Below, piece by piece: positions 1-9,696 of a DNA stretch of 64,000 nucleotides; the stretch's first letter is position 1; each line of letters starts with the position of its first letter. Origin of the DNA: Hyphomonas sediminis (GTDB taxonomy: Bacteria; Pseudomonadota; Alphaproteobacteria; Caulobacterales; Hyphomonadaceae); the NCBI RefSeq assembly GCF_019679475.1, contig NZ_JAIEZP010000001.1, positions 186,001 through 250,000 on the forward strand. Direction: 5' to 3'. The notes under the pieces were generated by a model. It searched no databases. It had not been told where the DNA came from and worked only from the letters and a program-made list of their open reading frames with translations. A program made the position numbers and the translations under genes.

Positions 1-844
1 CGTCGATCACTTCCTCGTCCACTTCCTCGCCCCGGTGGGCCGGGAGGCAGTGAAGGAATTTGGCGCCCTTGCCGGCAAGTTCCATCAGCTCAGCGGTGAC
101 CGCGTAGGGCTCGAGGATTTCGAGGCGGCGCTCGGCGTCGGTGTCGCCCATCGAGACGAAGGTATCGGCGATCACCACATCGGCGCCGGCGACGGCTTCC
201 TCAGCGGTTTCGAACAGGTCGATCCGGCCTTGCAGCTCGGCGGCGATTTCAAGGTCTTCCTCATCCGGAGCAAACCGCTTGGGCGTGCCTACGGCGAGGG
301 AGAAGCCGAATTTCGGCGCGGCGTGGATGAAGCTGGCGCAGACATTGTTGCCATCGCCGACCCAGGCGATGCGCGCGCCTTTCAGATCAAGGCCATGTTC
401 TTCCAGCGTCAGCAGGTCTGCCATGATCTGGCAGGGATGGGAGCGGTCTGTCAGGCCATTGATGACCGGCACGGAGGCGGCCTCGGCAAAAGCCTCGACA
501 TCGGAATGGTCATTGGCGCGGATCATCACCGCATCGACATAGCGCGAGAGCACCTTGGCAGTGTCGTCAATCGTCTCGCCACGGCCAAGCTGCATGTCGC
601 TGGACGTGGCCGTGATGGACGAGCCGCCGAGCTGGCGCATGGCCATGTCGAAGGAGAAGCGCGTGCGGGTCGACGATTTCTCGAAGATCATCGCGAGCGT
701 GTGGCCCTCCAGCGGGGCGCCGGCATCGACGCGGCCCTTGGGCCAGCCAGCGCGGGCCTTCTTCATACGGTGAGCCTCATCGAGGATGGCGCGCAGCTCC
801 GCGCTCTCGACATGCCAGAGATCAATGAAGTGCCGGTAAGTCAT
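1..844 (-). CDS. argF: Ornithine carbamoyltransferase, C-terminus cut by window edge
   Basis: This enzyme transfers a carbamoyl group from carbamoyl phosphate to ornithine to make citrulline in cytoplasmic arginine synthesis. The reverse-strand translation starts MTYRHFIDL and carries the carbamoyl-phosphate motif STRTRF near residue 55, HPCQ near residue 140 and the ornithine-loop motif [11 protein letters not shown] close to the left edge. About 281 residues are present; the family is usually 300-310, so only the last helix is missing. In many alphaproteobacteria argD lies directly before argF; here argD sits about 10 kb away on the same strand. The start at 844 fits the family N-terminus. 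Function is secure. Confidence 0.96.
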   Translation of the reverse strand, partial: MTYRHFIDLWHVESAELRAILDEAHRMKKARAGWPKGRVDAGAPLEGHTLAMIFEKSSTRTRFSFDMAMRQLGGSSITATSSDMQLGRGETIDDTAKVLSRYVDAVMIRANDHSDVEAFAEAASVPVINGLTDRSHPCQIMADLLTLEEHGLDLKGARIAWVGDGNNVCASFIHAAPKFGFSLAVGTPKRFAPDEEDLEIAAELQGRIDLFETAEEAVAGADVVIADTFVSMGDTDAERRLEILEPYAVTAELMELAGKGAKFLHCLPAHRGEEVDEEVID

Positions 845-1067
845 GGGGACGCCCCCGCAAAAAGAAAGGGCGCCGCATAGCGCGTTTTGGCGGGGATCGC
901 CAGCGTTTGTTAAGTTCGCGGCCTGGCGGGCCGGGCAGGAACAAAGCAGCGCCTCACCCGTTGGTTACAGAAACCTTCGGCCAACCGGCACCCCCAGAGG
1001 GCCGGAAACAAGCGTAAACACTACAGGAAACAGCAGAAAGACCAAACCAAAGACCCGGCAATGACCC

Positions 1068-1445
1068 ATGAACGCGCGCGACCTCATCCCCCATATCGGC
1101 CGCAATTTTGGGTGGCACAGGCTGCGGCTCGACACAGGCCGCTTTGCCAGCCCCGCTGACTGCGCCGAACATTGCGTACCCGGCATAAGGGCCTGCGCCC
1201 ACCTGTTCAGCAGCGACCGGGACGCGGGCGACGCGCTGGTGGAGGCCTTTCTGAGCGAGCTGTTCGATGAGGCAATCGGCGCCCCACCGCCGCGCACGCC
1301 GGAGGAAATGACCGCCGCGTTCGAGGCTTATCTGCGCGCCCGTTTCGGCGACATGCCGCGCCGGATCGTGCTCTCCACGGGGCCTGAGCGCGTAGACAAT
1401 GTGTGGATGTCGGTGGACGAGTTCTTCCACGCGCTGACACATTGA
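1068..1445 (+). CDS. Hypothetical protein, 125 aa
   Basis: I do not recognise this protein. It begins MNARDLIPHI, is rich in acidic residues and contains an alternating helix-like segment around residues 45-70 (LFSSDRDAGDALVEAFLSEL) that superficially recalls helical regulators, but no family motif is clear. It lies divergently from argF, with a gap of about 220 bases, and ends ten bases before the convergent ABM-domain gene. No strong ribosome binding site is seen just before the ATG. Overlapping reverse-strand frames are also open in this GC-rich stretch, so the reading frame is chosen on amino-acid composition and fit between neighbours rather than on homology. Confidence 0.5.
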   Translation: MNARDLIPHIGRNFGWHRLRLDTGRFASPADCAEHCVPGIRACAHLFSSDRDAGDALVEAFLSELFDEAIGAPPPRTPEEMTAAFEAYLRARFGDMPRRIVLSTGPERVDNVWMSVDEFFHALTH

Positions 1446-1454
1446 GGCGCTGCG

Positions 1455-1775
1455 TCAGAAGCTGTAGGCGCGCTCCACCTTCGCCACGCGGATTGTGTAA
1501 TGGGTGTAGAAGGCTTCGCGGCCCCGCTTCTGGGCGGCGATGTGATCGGCCTGGCGTTTCCAGGCGAGGATCGCCGCTTCGCTCTCCCAATAGGAGACGG
1601 TGATTTCCAGGCCGCCTTCGCCCTGCGCGGACTCATACCCCAGAAAGCCCGGCATCGTGTGGGCCAGCGCCACCATCGCCTCGGCGGTTTCGGCATACTC
1701 GGCCTCCTCCCGCCCGGAGAAGATGGCTGTGAAGATAACCGCCCAATAGGGCGCCTGCGGTGTCGTGGCGATCAT
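1455..1775 (-). CDS. Antibiotic biosynthesis monooxygenase (ABM) domain protein
   Basis: This 106-residue cytoplasmic protein has the layout of the dimeric alpha-beta barrel ABM family: an N-terminal beta strand (YWAVIFTAIF), a central segment with MPGFLGYES around residues 41-49, then a strand (EITVSYWES) followed by a helix with W and H residues (AILAWKRQADH). Members range from quinol or haem monooxygenases to proteins of unknown role; no substrate can be read from the sequence. The start is supported by AGGG a few bases upstream of the ATG. A strong 11-bp inverted repeat lies directly upstream at 1785-1813. A second ABM-fold protein, with a lipoprotein signal, occurs at 29045-29437. Confidence 0.8.
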   Translation of the reverse strand: MIATTPQAPYWAVIFTAIFSGREEAEYAETAEAMVALAHTMPGFLGYESAQGEGGLEITVSYWESEAAILAWKRQADHIAAQKRGREAFYTHYTIRVAKVERAYSF

Positions 1776-1784
1776 GGTGTCCCT

Positions 1785-1813
1785 CGGGGCTGTGAACTGC
1801 CGTCACAGCCCCG
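1785..1813. repeat. Perfect 11-bp inverted repeat in the leader of the ABM gene
   Basis: Arms CGGGGCTGTGA (1785-1795) and its exact complement (1803-1813) flank a seven-base loop. The repeat sits just upstream of the ribosome binding site of the reverse-strand ABM gene, so it would be either a hairpin in that 5' leader or an operator. There is no T-tract, so a terminator is unlikely. Confidence 0.6.
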
Positions 1814-1927
1814 TCATTGTGGCATGGCATGGGAGGGCTTATCTACCCCTCCCTTCTAGCAAACGCGGCAAAACTCCCCTAAAGGGAGGCCAATCCTTTC
1901 AACGCTTTTCCGGAGTTTTGCCCAGTC

Positions 1928-3142
<1,215 letters not shown>

Positions 3143-3144
3143 GT

Positions 3145-3399
3145 TTGAAACCGGCAAGGATCGCCCGCGCTTTCGTCAGGTCCACCCTGGCAACAGCGGC
3201 GATCCTTGGCGTGTTTGCGCTGCTTGCAGGGGCGCTGGCTCTCGGGATGTGGATTGCCACCGGAGACAAGTTGGAAAGCGCTGGCGAAATGCTCTCGGGC
3301 GCTCCGGGCTTTCTAGCGAAACTTGTCCTTCCATTTGTTTTGACTTGGGCCGTTATCTTCTTCAACGCCCTGAAGCGCGAGAATGCCAATGAGCACTGA
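3145..3399 (+). CDS. Small two-helix membrane protein inside the polyamine operon
   Basis: This 84-residue protein starts at a TTG two bases after the dehydrogenase stop and overlaps the decarboxylase start by about 11 bases. Two hydrophobic stretches are seen: residues 11-35 (STLATAAILGVFALLAGALA) and 58-74 (FLAKLVLPFVLTWAVIF), joined by a short polar loop, ending in a lysine/arginine tail. It matches no family I know. Its tight placement between two enzymes of one pathway suggests co-translation, but a transport or sensing role for polyamines is only a guess. The TTG start has no obvious ribosome binding site of its own, consistent with translational coupling. Confidence 0.7.
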   Translation: MKPARIARAFVRSTLATAAILGVFALLAGALALGMWIATGDKLESAGEMLSGAPGFLAKLVLPFVLTWAVIFFNALKRENANEH

Positions 3400-4519
3400 C
3401 ATTCAAACCCCCTGCTTCGTTCTTGATGCCGCCCGCCTCCGGAAGAATCTGGAGACGGCGAAGCGTGTGCGCGAGGAGGCAGGCTGCAAGATCCTGCTGG
3501 CGACGAAGTCGTTTGCGATGCCGGCCGCCTTCCCGCTGATGAAGGACTACCTCGACGGGACGACCGCCAGCGGCGAGCATGAGGCGATCATGGGGGCCGA
3601 GGAATTCGGCAAGGAAGTCCATGTCTATTCGCCCGCCTACACCGAAGATGAAGTCCGCCGGCTGACGAAAGTTGCCCAGCATATCTATTTCAATTCGGCA
3701 GAGCAGCTTGGCCGGTTTGGCGACATTGCGCGCGACGCGGGCGCGCATATCGGCCTGCGCGTGAACCCCGGCTATTCCAATGCGACGCTGGGCGGAGACC
3801 TTTATAACCCCACCGCGCCGACGAGCCGGTTTGGCGAAGTGCCGGAAAAGCTCGCGCAGGTGAACTGGAGCGGCGTGGACATTTTCCATGTGCATGCGCT
3901 GTGCGAGAGCCTTCATGAGGGCTCGGTTGGCCTGATCGAGGCGGTGTCTGAAAAGTTTGCGCCTTATCTGGAACAGGTTTCAGCGGTGAACTTTGGCGGC
4001 GGGCATTTCCTCAACAAGCCGGGCTATGATGTCGACGCGCTGATCGCGGCGATCAAGAAGTTCAAGGCGCGGTTTGGCATCGAGGTGATCCTTGAGCCGG
4101 GCGCAGGGCTGGTGGTGAACACCGGCGAGCTGCACTCGACCGTGCTGGCGCTGCACTGGAACGAGATGGACCTTGCCATTCTGGATGCTTCGGCCTCCAC
4201 TCACATGCCCGACGTTCTGGAAGTGCCTTACCGCCCCGACGTGATCGGCGCCGGCCAGGCCGGAGAAAAACCGCACACGTATCGTTTCGGCGGGAAGACC
4301 TGCATGACGGGCGATGTGATCGGGGATTACTCCTTCGACAAGGCGCTGGAGCCGGGCGACCAGATCGTGTTCACCGACCAGATGCATTACAGCTTCGTCA
4401 AGACGAACACGTTCAACGGAACCCCGCTCGCCAATCTCGCCATCCGCTGGGAAGACGGGCGCGTGGAACAGATTTCCGACTTCGGCTATGGCGAGTTCCG
4501 GCGCCGGCTGGGGCGTTAG
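3389..4519 (+). CDS. nspC: Carboxynorspermidine decarboxylase
   Basis: A PLP-dependent fold-III decarboxylase of 376 residues that removes the carboxyl group from carboxynorspermidine or carboxyspermidine, yielding norspermidine or spermidine. The N-terminal segment CKILLATKSFAMPAAF carries the PLP lysine, VNPGYSN and FHVHALCES follow in the barrel, and the C-terminal segment GGKTCMTGDVIGDYSF holds the conserved cysteine/aspartate expected at the dimer active site. Length and motif order fit the family. An upstream in-frame ATG at 3383 is an alternative start. A palindromic repeat element follows the stop. The gene completes an S-adenosylmethionine-independent spermidine-type pathway. Confidence 0.93.
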   Translation: MSTDIQTPCFVLDAARLRKNLETAKRVREEAGCKILLATKSFAMPAAFPLMKDYLDGTTASGEHEAIMGAEEFGKEVHVYSPAYTEDEVRRLTKVAQHIYFNSAEQLGRFGDIARDAGAHIGLRVNPGYSNATLGGDLYNPTAPTSRFGEVPEKLAQVNWSGVDIFHVHALCESLHEGSVGLIEAVSEKFAPYLEQVSAVNFGGGHFLNKPGYDVDALIAAIKKFKARFGIEVILEPGAGLVVNTGELHSTVLALHWNEMDLAILDASASTHMPDVLEVPYRPDVIGAGQAGEKPHTYRFGGKTCMTGDVIGDYSFDKALEPGDQIVFTDQMHYSFVKTNTFNGTPLANLAIRWEDGRVEQISDFGYGEFRRRLGR

Positions 4520-4542
4520 CCCAGACAGGCAATCGCGAGAAC

Positions 4543-4628
4543 GGCTCACCCTGAGCCAAGTCGAAGGGCGAGCCGGGGCTCGCTACGGTTCTGCTTGGCC
4601 CATCCTTCGACTTCGCTCAGGATGAGCG
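4543..4628. repeat. Dispersed palindromic intergenic element, copy 1
   Basis: Two imperfect complementary arms (CCTGAGCCAAGTCGAAGG and CCTTCGACTTCGCTCAGG) flank a loop beginning CGAGCCGGGGCT. A close copy with the same loop occurs at 33268-33355, a rearranged one at 42765-42854 and a degenerate one near 22690. It lies between convergent genes. Confidence 0.8.
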
Positions 4629-4647
4629 TTGCGAGTGAGGCAAGGCG

Positions 4648-5493
4648 TCAGAACCCGAACGTCTTCAGGCTGAAGGCTTGCTCATTGCTCAACGCCGGGA
4701 TGCGCCCACGCGCTTTGGCAACCTCTGACAGGTCAATCTCCGCCATCACGATGCCGGGCTCCGTGGCGCTGCCCTCGGCGAGCACCTCGCCCCAGGGGGA
4801 GACGATGAGGGAATGGCCAAAGGTTTCGCGGCCATCCTCATGCTTGCCTGCCTGGGCCGGGGCGATGACGAAACAGCCGGTTTCGATGGCGCGGGCGCGG
4901 ACGAGGATGTGCCAATGGGCCTGCCCCGTAACCTTCGTGAAGGCGGCGGGAATGGCGAGGAGTTCGGCGCCCGCCTTGGCGAGCGCGCGATGGAGATGGG
5001 GAAAGCGCACATCATAGCAGATGGTGAGGCCGAGCTTTCCGGCGGGCGTCTGCGCGAGCACGGCGGCCTCGCCGGGGCGGTAAGCGCGGCTTTCGCGGTA
5101 GGTCTGGCCATCGCCGACTTCCACATCGAACATGTGGATCTTGTCATAGCGGGCAAGAATGTTCCCATCCGGAGCGATGAGGAAAGAGCGGTTGGCGAAG
5201 CGATCGTCCGCGCCGTCTTCCAGCGCGATCGCCAGTGAGCCGATAAGCAGCGTGACGCCCAGCTCGGCGGCGAGCGCGCGGAAGGCCGGGAGGCTTTCAT
5301 CGCGTGCCTCGGGCCGCACTTTCGGGCGGGCCATGCCGGGGCGGATGTCGAGCAGGTTGGTCATCTCCGGCGTGGCGATGAGGGCGGCGCCCTGCCCGGC
5401 GGCCTGCCGGATGAGCGCGGTGGCGGCGGCAAGGTTTGCTTCAGGCTCGGTGCCCGAGCGCATCTGAATGCAGGCGGCGGTCAGCTTGGTCAT
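4648..5493 (-). CDS. Carbon-nitrogen hydrolase (nitrilase superfamily, Nit1-like amidase)
   Basis: The 281-residue protein shows the nitrilase-superfamily catalytic triad: Glu in ALIATPEMTNL (near residue 43), Lys in ARYDKIHMFDV (near residue 117) and Cys in LGLTICYDVRFP (near residue 158). The sequence around the triad resembles the Nit1/NitFhit branch, whose members hydrolyse deaminated glutathione as metabolite repair; that substrate is inferred from overall similarity and not proven. It is cytoplasmic, has no signal sequence, and stands between a palindromic element and the divergent lipase gene. The ATG at 5493 gives the usual family N-terminus (AACIQM). Confidence 0.88.
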   Translation of the reverse strand: MTKLTAACIQMRSGTEPEANLAAATALIRQAAGQGAALIATPEMTNLLDIRPGMARPKVRPEARDESLPAFRALAAELGVTLLIGSLAIALEDGADDRFANRSFLIAPDGNILARYDKIHMFDVEVGDGQTYRESRAYRPGEAAVLAQTPAGKLGLTICYDVRFPHLHRALAKAGAELLAIPAAFTKVTGQAHWHILVRARAIETGCFVIAPAQAGKHEDGRETFGHSLIVSPWGEVLAEGSATEPGIVMAEIDLSEVAKARGRIPALSNEQAFSLKTFGF

Positions 5494-5596
5494 GAGGTGA
5501 ACCTAGCGCGGCGCGCGGCGCGGCGCCAGCGACAGCGCGCCTGTTCATAAGCCATCACGTCTGGTAGCATCCCCTTGCTTTCCAGGGGGACAGGCG

Positions 5597-6805
5597 ATGC
5601 CGGGTTGGCTGAAACTCGCACGCAATATCATCGGCGCTGCCGTTCTGCTTCTGCTGTTGACCACGATCGGCCTCTGGTTTCTTTCCTATCCCTCCCGGCC
5701 AGGACAGTTTTATCGCGCCGGGATCAGCGAGACGGCGCGGGCAGGACACCTGCTCAAGGCGGGGCCTTATCTGCGCGACCTGCCCGAAGGAGCCAGCGCG
5801 CGGCGGATACTCCACACCACCACACTGAACGGAGGGGTGCCGGCGACTGCGAGCGCGCTTGTTCTGTGGAAGGACGATCCTGCAGCGAGCGAGACAGCGC
5901 CGCGCCGCGTGATCGCCTGGGCGCGCAGCGCGAGCGGGGCGGCGCCCGGCTGTGGCGGCTCCATGCAAGGGGCGCCCTATGCCGGCATTCCGGCGCTTGA
6001 TGCGCTGCTGAACGAAGGCTGGGTGCTGGTGGCCAGCGACTATGCAGGCTTGACCACGCCGGCGGCCCACCCCTACCTGATCGGCAATGGCGAGGCGCGC
6101 TCCGTGCTCGACGCCGTGCGCGCGGCGCATGACCTGCCAGACATCACGCTCTCGCTCGAGACGATCATCTGGGGGCATTCGCAGGGCGGCCATGCGGCGC
6201 TGTGGAGCGGCATTCTTGCGCGCAACTACGCGCCCGAGCTGCAGCTGAAAGGCATTGCGGCAATTGCTCCGGCAACCGACCTTCCAGCGATGGTGGCCGA
6301 CATCGAGACAACGCCGGAAGGGCGGATCTTCTCGTCCTATGTGGCGCGCGCCTATGCCGACACTTATCCCGACCTCTATTTCTCCGGGATCGTGCGGCCC
6401 GAAGCGCGCTGGCAGGCAACCGAGATTTCCAAACGGTGTCTGGGAGGCATCGACGGACTGGTGCCGGCGCTGATTGCGGACAAGCTCACCAAAGGATCGA
6501 TCTTCCGGGGCGGCGAGACGGGCACGAGTTTCCGCAAGCATCTGGCGGAGAACGTGCCCGACAAGCGCATCGCCTTCCCTATCCTGATCCTGCAGGGCAA
6601 GCGGGACGAGGTGGTGAGCGCGCGCGTGCAGGCAGGCTTTGCGCGCCGGCGCTGCCAGGCGGGCGAGACGATAGATTATCAGGCGTTCGACCAGCAGGAT
6701 CATATGTCGATTATTGGGCCAGACTCGCCTGCAGTTCCCGAACTGCTGACGTGGACACGGGCACGCTTTGCCGGGCGGCCAGCGCCTGCCATCTGCCCGA
6801 AATAG
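5597..6805 (+). CDS. Secreted or membrane-anchored lipase/alpha-beta hydrolase
   Basis: The 402-residue product has one N-terminal hydrophobic segment (residues 10-29, IGAAVLLLLLTTIGLWF) that is a signal peptide or membrane anchor, followed by an alpha/beta-hydrolase domain of the secretory-lipase type. The nucleophile elbow is GHSQGGHAALW (Ser near residue 196); LQGKRDEVV near residue 334 provides a likely acid and QDHMSI near residue 374 the histidine. Expected substrates are lipid or short-chain esters outside the cytoplasm. It converges on the LuxR-type regulator with only six bases between stops. The start is preceded by GGGGGAC; function as an ester hydrolase is firm, substrate unknown. 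Confidence 0.85.
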   Translation: MPGWLKLARNIIGAAVLLLLLTTIGLWFLSYPSRPGQFYRAGISETARAGHLLKAGPYLRDLPEGASARRILHTTTLNGGVPATASALVLWKDDPAASETAPRRVIAWARSASGAAPGCGGSMQGAPYAGIPALDALLNEGWVLVASDYAGLTTPAAHPYLIGNGEARSVLDAVRAAHDLPDITLSLETIIWGHSQGGHAALWSGILARNYAPELQLKGIAAIAPATDLPAMVADIETTPEGRIFSSYVARAYADTYPDLYFSGIVRPEARWQATEISKRCLGGIDGLVPALIADKLTKGSIFRGGETGTSFRKHLAENVPDKRIAFPILILQGKRDEVVSARVQAGFARRRCQAGETIDYQAFDQQDHMSIIGPDSPAVPELLTWTRARFAGRPAPAICPK

Positions 6806-6811
6806 ACCTGT

Positions 6812-9445
6812 TTACGCCTCGGGCTGCAGCAACCAGGGATCGTTCTGCACACGCAGCATCACGGCCATCCGGTTTTGCGCGTTGAGCTTGGCCAGCACGG
6901 CGGAGACATGGTGTTCCACTGTACGGGGCGACCGGCCGAGGGTTTCTGAAATCTCACGGTTGGAACAACCGCGCGCGAGCAGGCGCAGAACTTCCTGCTC
7001 CCGTTTGGTGAGACCGAGCGGATGGTCCCGCGCCGCACTGTAGGCGCCGCGCCGGGGACGCGGCAGGCGGCTGGTGACGCCCAGCTCGGAGGCGCGGCGC
7101 CGGGCGTAAGCGGCGGCGGCCTCTGCGCCCATCGCCTGCAACTGGCCGACCGTTTCCCCAAGCTCAGCCTCATCATCGCTCTGCAGGCCGACCAGCGCCG
7201 CCGCATAAGGCATCGACAGCGCGCGCCAGGCGGCGGCAGCCGCCTCCATCTCTCCGTCGAGTTCCAACCGGAAAGGCTCCGGCAGGCTGCCCACGTCCAC
7301 GCCTTCCGCCTCCCGCCCAAGGCGTTTTGCCCAGACGGCACGCTCACCAATGTTCCAGGGATGGCGATCCCCATCGGAGAGCGCAAACAGGGCGTCCAGA
7401 TGTTCGATAGCGAGGGCACGATGGCCCGTCAGCCAGGCATGTTCGATCAGGGTAAGGCGCGCCGGCACGATATGCTGCAGCTCATCTGTTGCCATCGCAT
7501 CGGCATAGGCCTGCTCCATCAGGGCTGCCGCATCCGGCGCTGCCATCCGCATCGCCGCGCGCGCCTGCACCAGAAGGGCCGGCAGGCGTACCACCAGCGT
7601 CAGCTTCTCGCGCGCCGTAACGGCGCCGGCGATGGTGGCGGCGTCGCCAAGGCGCCCCTGCTCCATCCGCAGCAGGGCGAGGCGGCCCGTCAGATAATAG
7701 GTCCAGGCGTCGAGATCATGCTCGACATCATAGGCAATGCCAGCCGCGATGATCTCTTCAGCGAGCGCAAAGTGGCGAAACTCCACGGCATATTCGGCGA
7801 AGTTCGTATAGGCGCGGGCAGCGTGCTCATGCAGGTTGTTGGCGAGGGAGACAGCGAGGCTCTCGCGCAGCAGCGCCTCCCCCTCCCTCCGCCCCCGGAA
7901 GATCAGGGCCGTGCCAATATTGTTCAGCGCATGGGCGCGCAGTTCGGGGTTTGGAAAATCCGCCTCCAGCGCCAGCGCGCGCTCGCCCCAATGCACTGCC
8001 TCCTCCATCTGATCGTTCAGCATGTGCAGCTGCGCCCGCAGCGAGTAAGCCATCGCCTGCTCTGCCGAAGGCGGAATGCTTTCCAGCACACGGATGGCCT
8101 GATCGGCATAGCGGGCAGCCTCTGGCGCCTCGCCGCGATACCAGTGCATGCGCGAGAGCCAGCGGAGATTTTCACCCACCTTGTCCTGCCGCCCCAACAG
8201 CCGCCACAGGGTGATGGCGTGGCGCCGCGCGTCCAGCACTTCATCGTCGATCCGGGCGGCCAGCGCGCTTTCATAGGCCCATCGCTCATGCAGCAGGGCG
8301 GCGGTTTCCGGCTCCGCCTCGTCCACAAACCGCAGCGCCGTGCCCAGATGCCCGGCTGCCTCCCGGTGAGCGCCGTTGGCGGCGGCGCGACTGGCCGCTT
8401 CCGGCGCAATGGCAAGCACGGCGCCCGCGTTCAGCGCGCCGGCAGCATGGTGCACCATCTGGTCCAGCGGCGCGGTGGCTTCCATCCCGCGCAAGGCTTC
8501 AAGGATACGCGCATGATGGGCGCGGCGCAGCTTCGCCGGAATACGCTCCAGCGTGGCGATACGGGCGATCTCGTGCCGGAAGCGGAAGTCTCCGGCGGCT
8601 GAGGCCTGCAGGATGCCGCCCGCAGTCAGGTCCTGCGCCATGGCGAGCGCCTCCTCGCCGCCCAGATGCCGAAGCAGCGCGGCGGGAACGGCCGCGGGGA
8701 TGACACTGATCAGCTCAAGGAGTTCCAGCGCCCCGCCGGGCAACTGCCCCTGCCGCACGGTGACCGCCTCACGCACCGAACCGGGTAGCTTTTCCGCCCC
8801 TGTCTGGCCAGCGGCCAGCATCTCAGTCACACGGAAGGGGTTACCCTGCGATTTCTGGTACAGCCAATCGCCGGGCAGACCGGCCTTTCGCGCCAGAACG
8901 CTGACAGCCTTGGGGCTGAGTGCACGCAACGGCACCGAATGAAGAACGCCGCTGGGCAACTCGTCCAGCCCTCGCGCAAGCGGATGCTGCGCATCGACCT
9001 CATCATCCCGGTAGGTCAGCACCAGCAATAGCGGCAGAAAGGCGATGCGCCGCCCAAGAAAACGCAGAAGGTCCAGCGTCGCATGGTCAGCCCAGTGCAC
9101 ATCTTCCCAAACCATCAGCATGGGGCCGTTTCCGCGGCTGATCGCGTCAAGGATGGCATTGAAAAGTTGCGGCCGGTCGCTGCCTTCCAGCAGCGCCTGC
9201 ACTTCGGGGCCAAGCGTGCCGCTCATATCCCGCACCGGCCCGAGGGGGCGCGGCGTATAAAGGGCATCGCACCCGCCGGATGCGGCGCGCCAGCCTTCGG
9301 GCAGGCGGCTCAGCAAGCGTTGGATCAGGCTGCTTTTGCCAATGCCCGCTTCGCCGCAAATCTGAACGGCAGCGCCCTGCCCCCGGCCGGCTGCCTCGAT
9401 CAGCGCCGCCAGCTGGCCCAATTCCTTTTCCCGCTCGATCAGCAC
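6812..9445 (-). CDS. Large AAA-ATPase/LuxR-type transcriptional regulator
   Basis: A LAL-type regulator of about 877 residues. The N-terminal STAND-like ATPase has a Walker A in CGEAGIGKSSLIQRLL and a Walker B-like VWEDVHWADHATLDLLRF; the middle is helical and TPR-like; the C-terminus is a LuxR helix-turn-helix (LTKREQEVLRLLARGCSNRE ... VEHHVSAVLAKL). Such proteins bind an inducer in the helical region and activate transcription in an ATP-dependent way; neither inducer nor target is visible. I place the start at a GTG (9445, VLIEREKELG) because residues encoded upstream look like non-coding arginine-rich sequence; an ATG at 9499 is the alternative. The convergent lipase is a possible but unproven target. 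Confidence 0.88.
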   Translation of the reverse strand: MLIEREKELGQLAALIEAAGRGQGAAVQICGEAGIGKSSLIQRLLSRLPEGWRAASGGCDALYTPRPLGPVRDMSGTLGPEVQALLEGSDRPQLFNAILDAISRGNGPMLMVWEDVHWADHATLDLLRFLGRRIAFLPLLLVLTYRDDEVDAQHPLARGLDELPSGVLHSVPLRALSPKAVSVLARKAGLPGDWLYQKSQGNPFRVTEMLAAGQTGAEKLPGSVREAVTVRQGQLPGGALELLELISVIPAAVPAALLRHLGGEEALAMAQDLTAGGILQASAAGDFRFRHEIARIATLERIPAKLRRAHHARILEALRGMEATAPLDQMVHHAAGALNAGAVLAIAPEAASRAAANGAHREAAGHLGTALRFVDEAEPETAALLHERWAYESALAARIDDEVLDARRHAITLWRLLGRQDKVGENLRWLSRMHWYRGEAPEAARYADQAIRVLESIPPSAEQAMAYSLRAQLHMLNDQMEEAVHWGERALALEADFPNPELRAHALNNIGTALIFRGRREGEALLRESLAVSLANNLHEHAARAYTNFAEYAVEFRHFALAEEIIAAGIAYDVEHDLDAWTYYLTGRLALLRMEQGRLGDAATIAGAVTAREKLTLVVRLPALLVQARAAMRMAAPDAAALMEQAYADAMATDELQHIVPARLTLIEHAWLTGHRALAIEHLDALFALSDGDRHPWNIGERAVWAKRLGREAEGVDVGSLPEPFRLELDGEMEAAAAAWRALSMPYAAALVGLQSDDEAELGETVGQLQAMGAEAAAAYARRRASELGVTSRLPRPRRGAYSAARDHPLGLTKREQEVLRLLARGCSNREISETLGRSPRTVEHHVSAVLAKLNAQNRMAVMLRVQNDPWLLQPEA

Positions 9446-9638
9446 CGATCTGCTCCCACGCGCGCGCCGCCCCCTCCCGAGCCGCGCTGGCGGGAGCAAG
9501 CTTAACGGCTCGATCCGCCTCGAAAAGGCAAAAAATAGGTATGGAACCGCAAAAATTGGGTAGCTTCACGGAAGCGAGCGCTTTTCAGATTCACTAGCTT
9601 GCATGCTGCGAGTGTGGGGGACGCACGCGCATATCACA

Positions 9639-9680
9639 AGGGACAGGCGTTGCTCTCTCTGCCTGTCCCTTTTTCTTTTC
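9639..9680 (+). terminator. Orphan rho-independent terminator, + strand
   Basis: A perfect 10-bp stem (AGGGACAGGC at 9639-9648 with its complement at 9661-9670) is followed by TTTTCTTTTC. The T-tract is only on the + strand, yet no + strand gene precedes it for almost 3 kb, while both flanking genes are on the minus strand. It therefore may end a small RNA that starts somewhere in 9500-9620; no convincing promoter was identified. Confidence 0.8.
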
Positions 9681-9696
9681 TGAATAAAAACAACGC

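Noticed and set aside
822-878. Short Arg-containing frame (18 codons, four Arg) overlapping the argF start, as an arginine leader
   Set aside because: Arg codons are common in GC-rich sequence, they are not consecutive, and no stem pair follows. Chance is the simpler explanation.
965-1069. Small hydrophobic reverse-strand peptide frame before argF
   Set aside because: No ribosome binding site is clear and it overlaps the start of the + strand hypothetical gene; no support beyond hydrophobicity.
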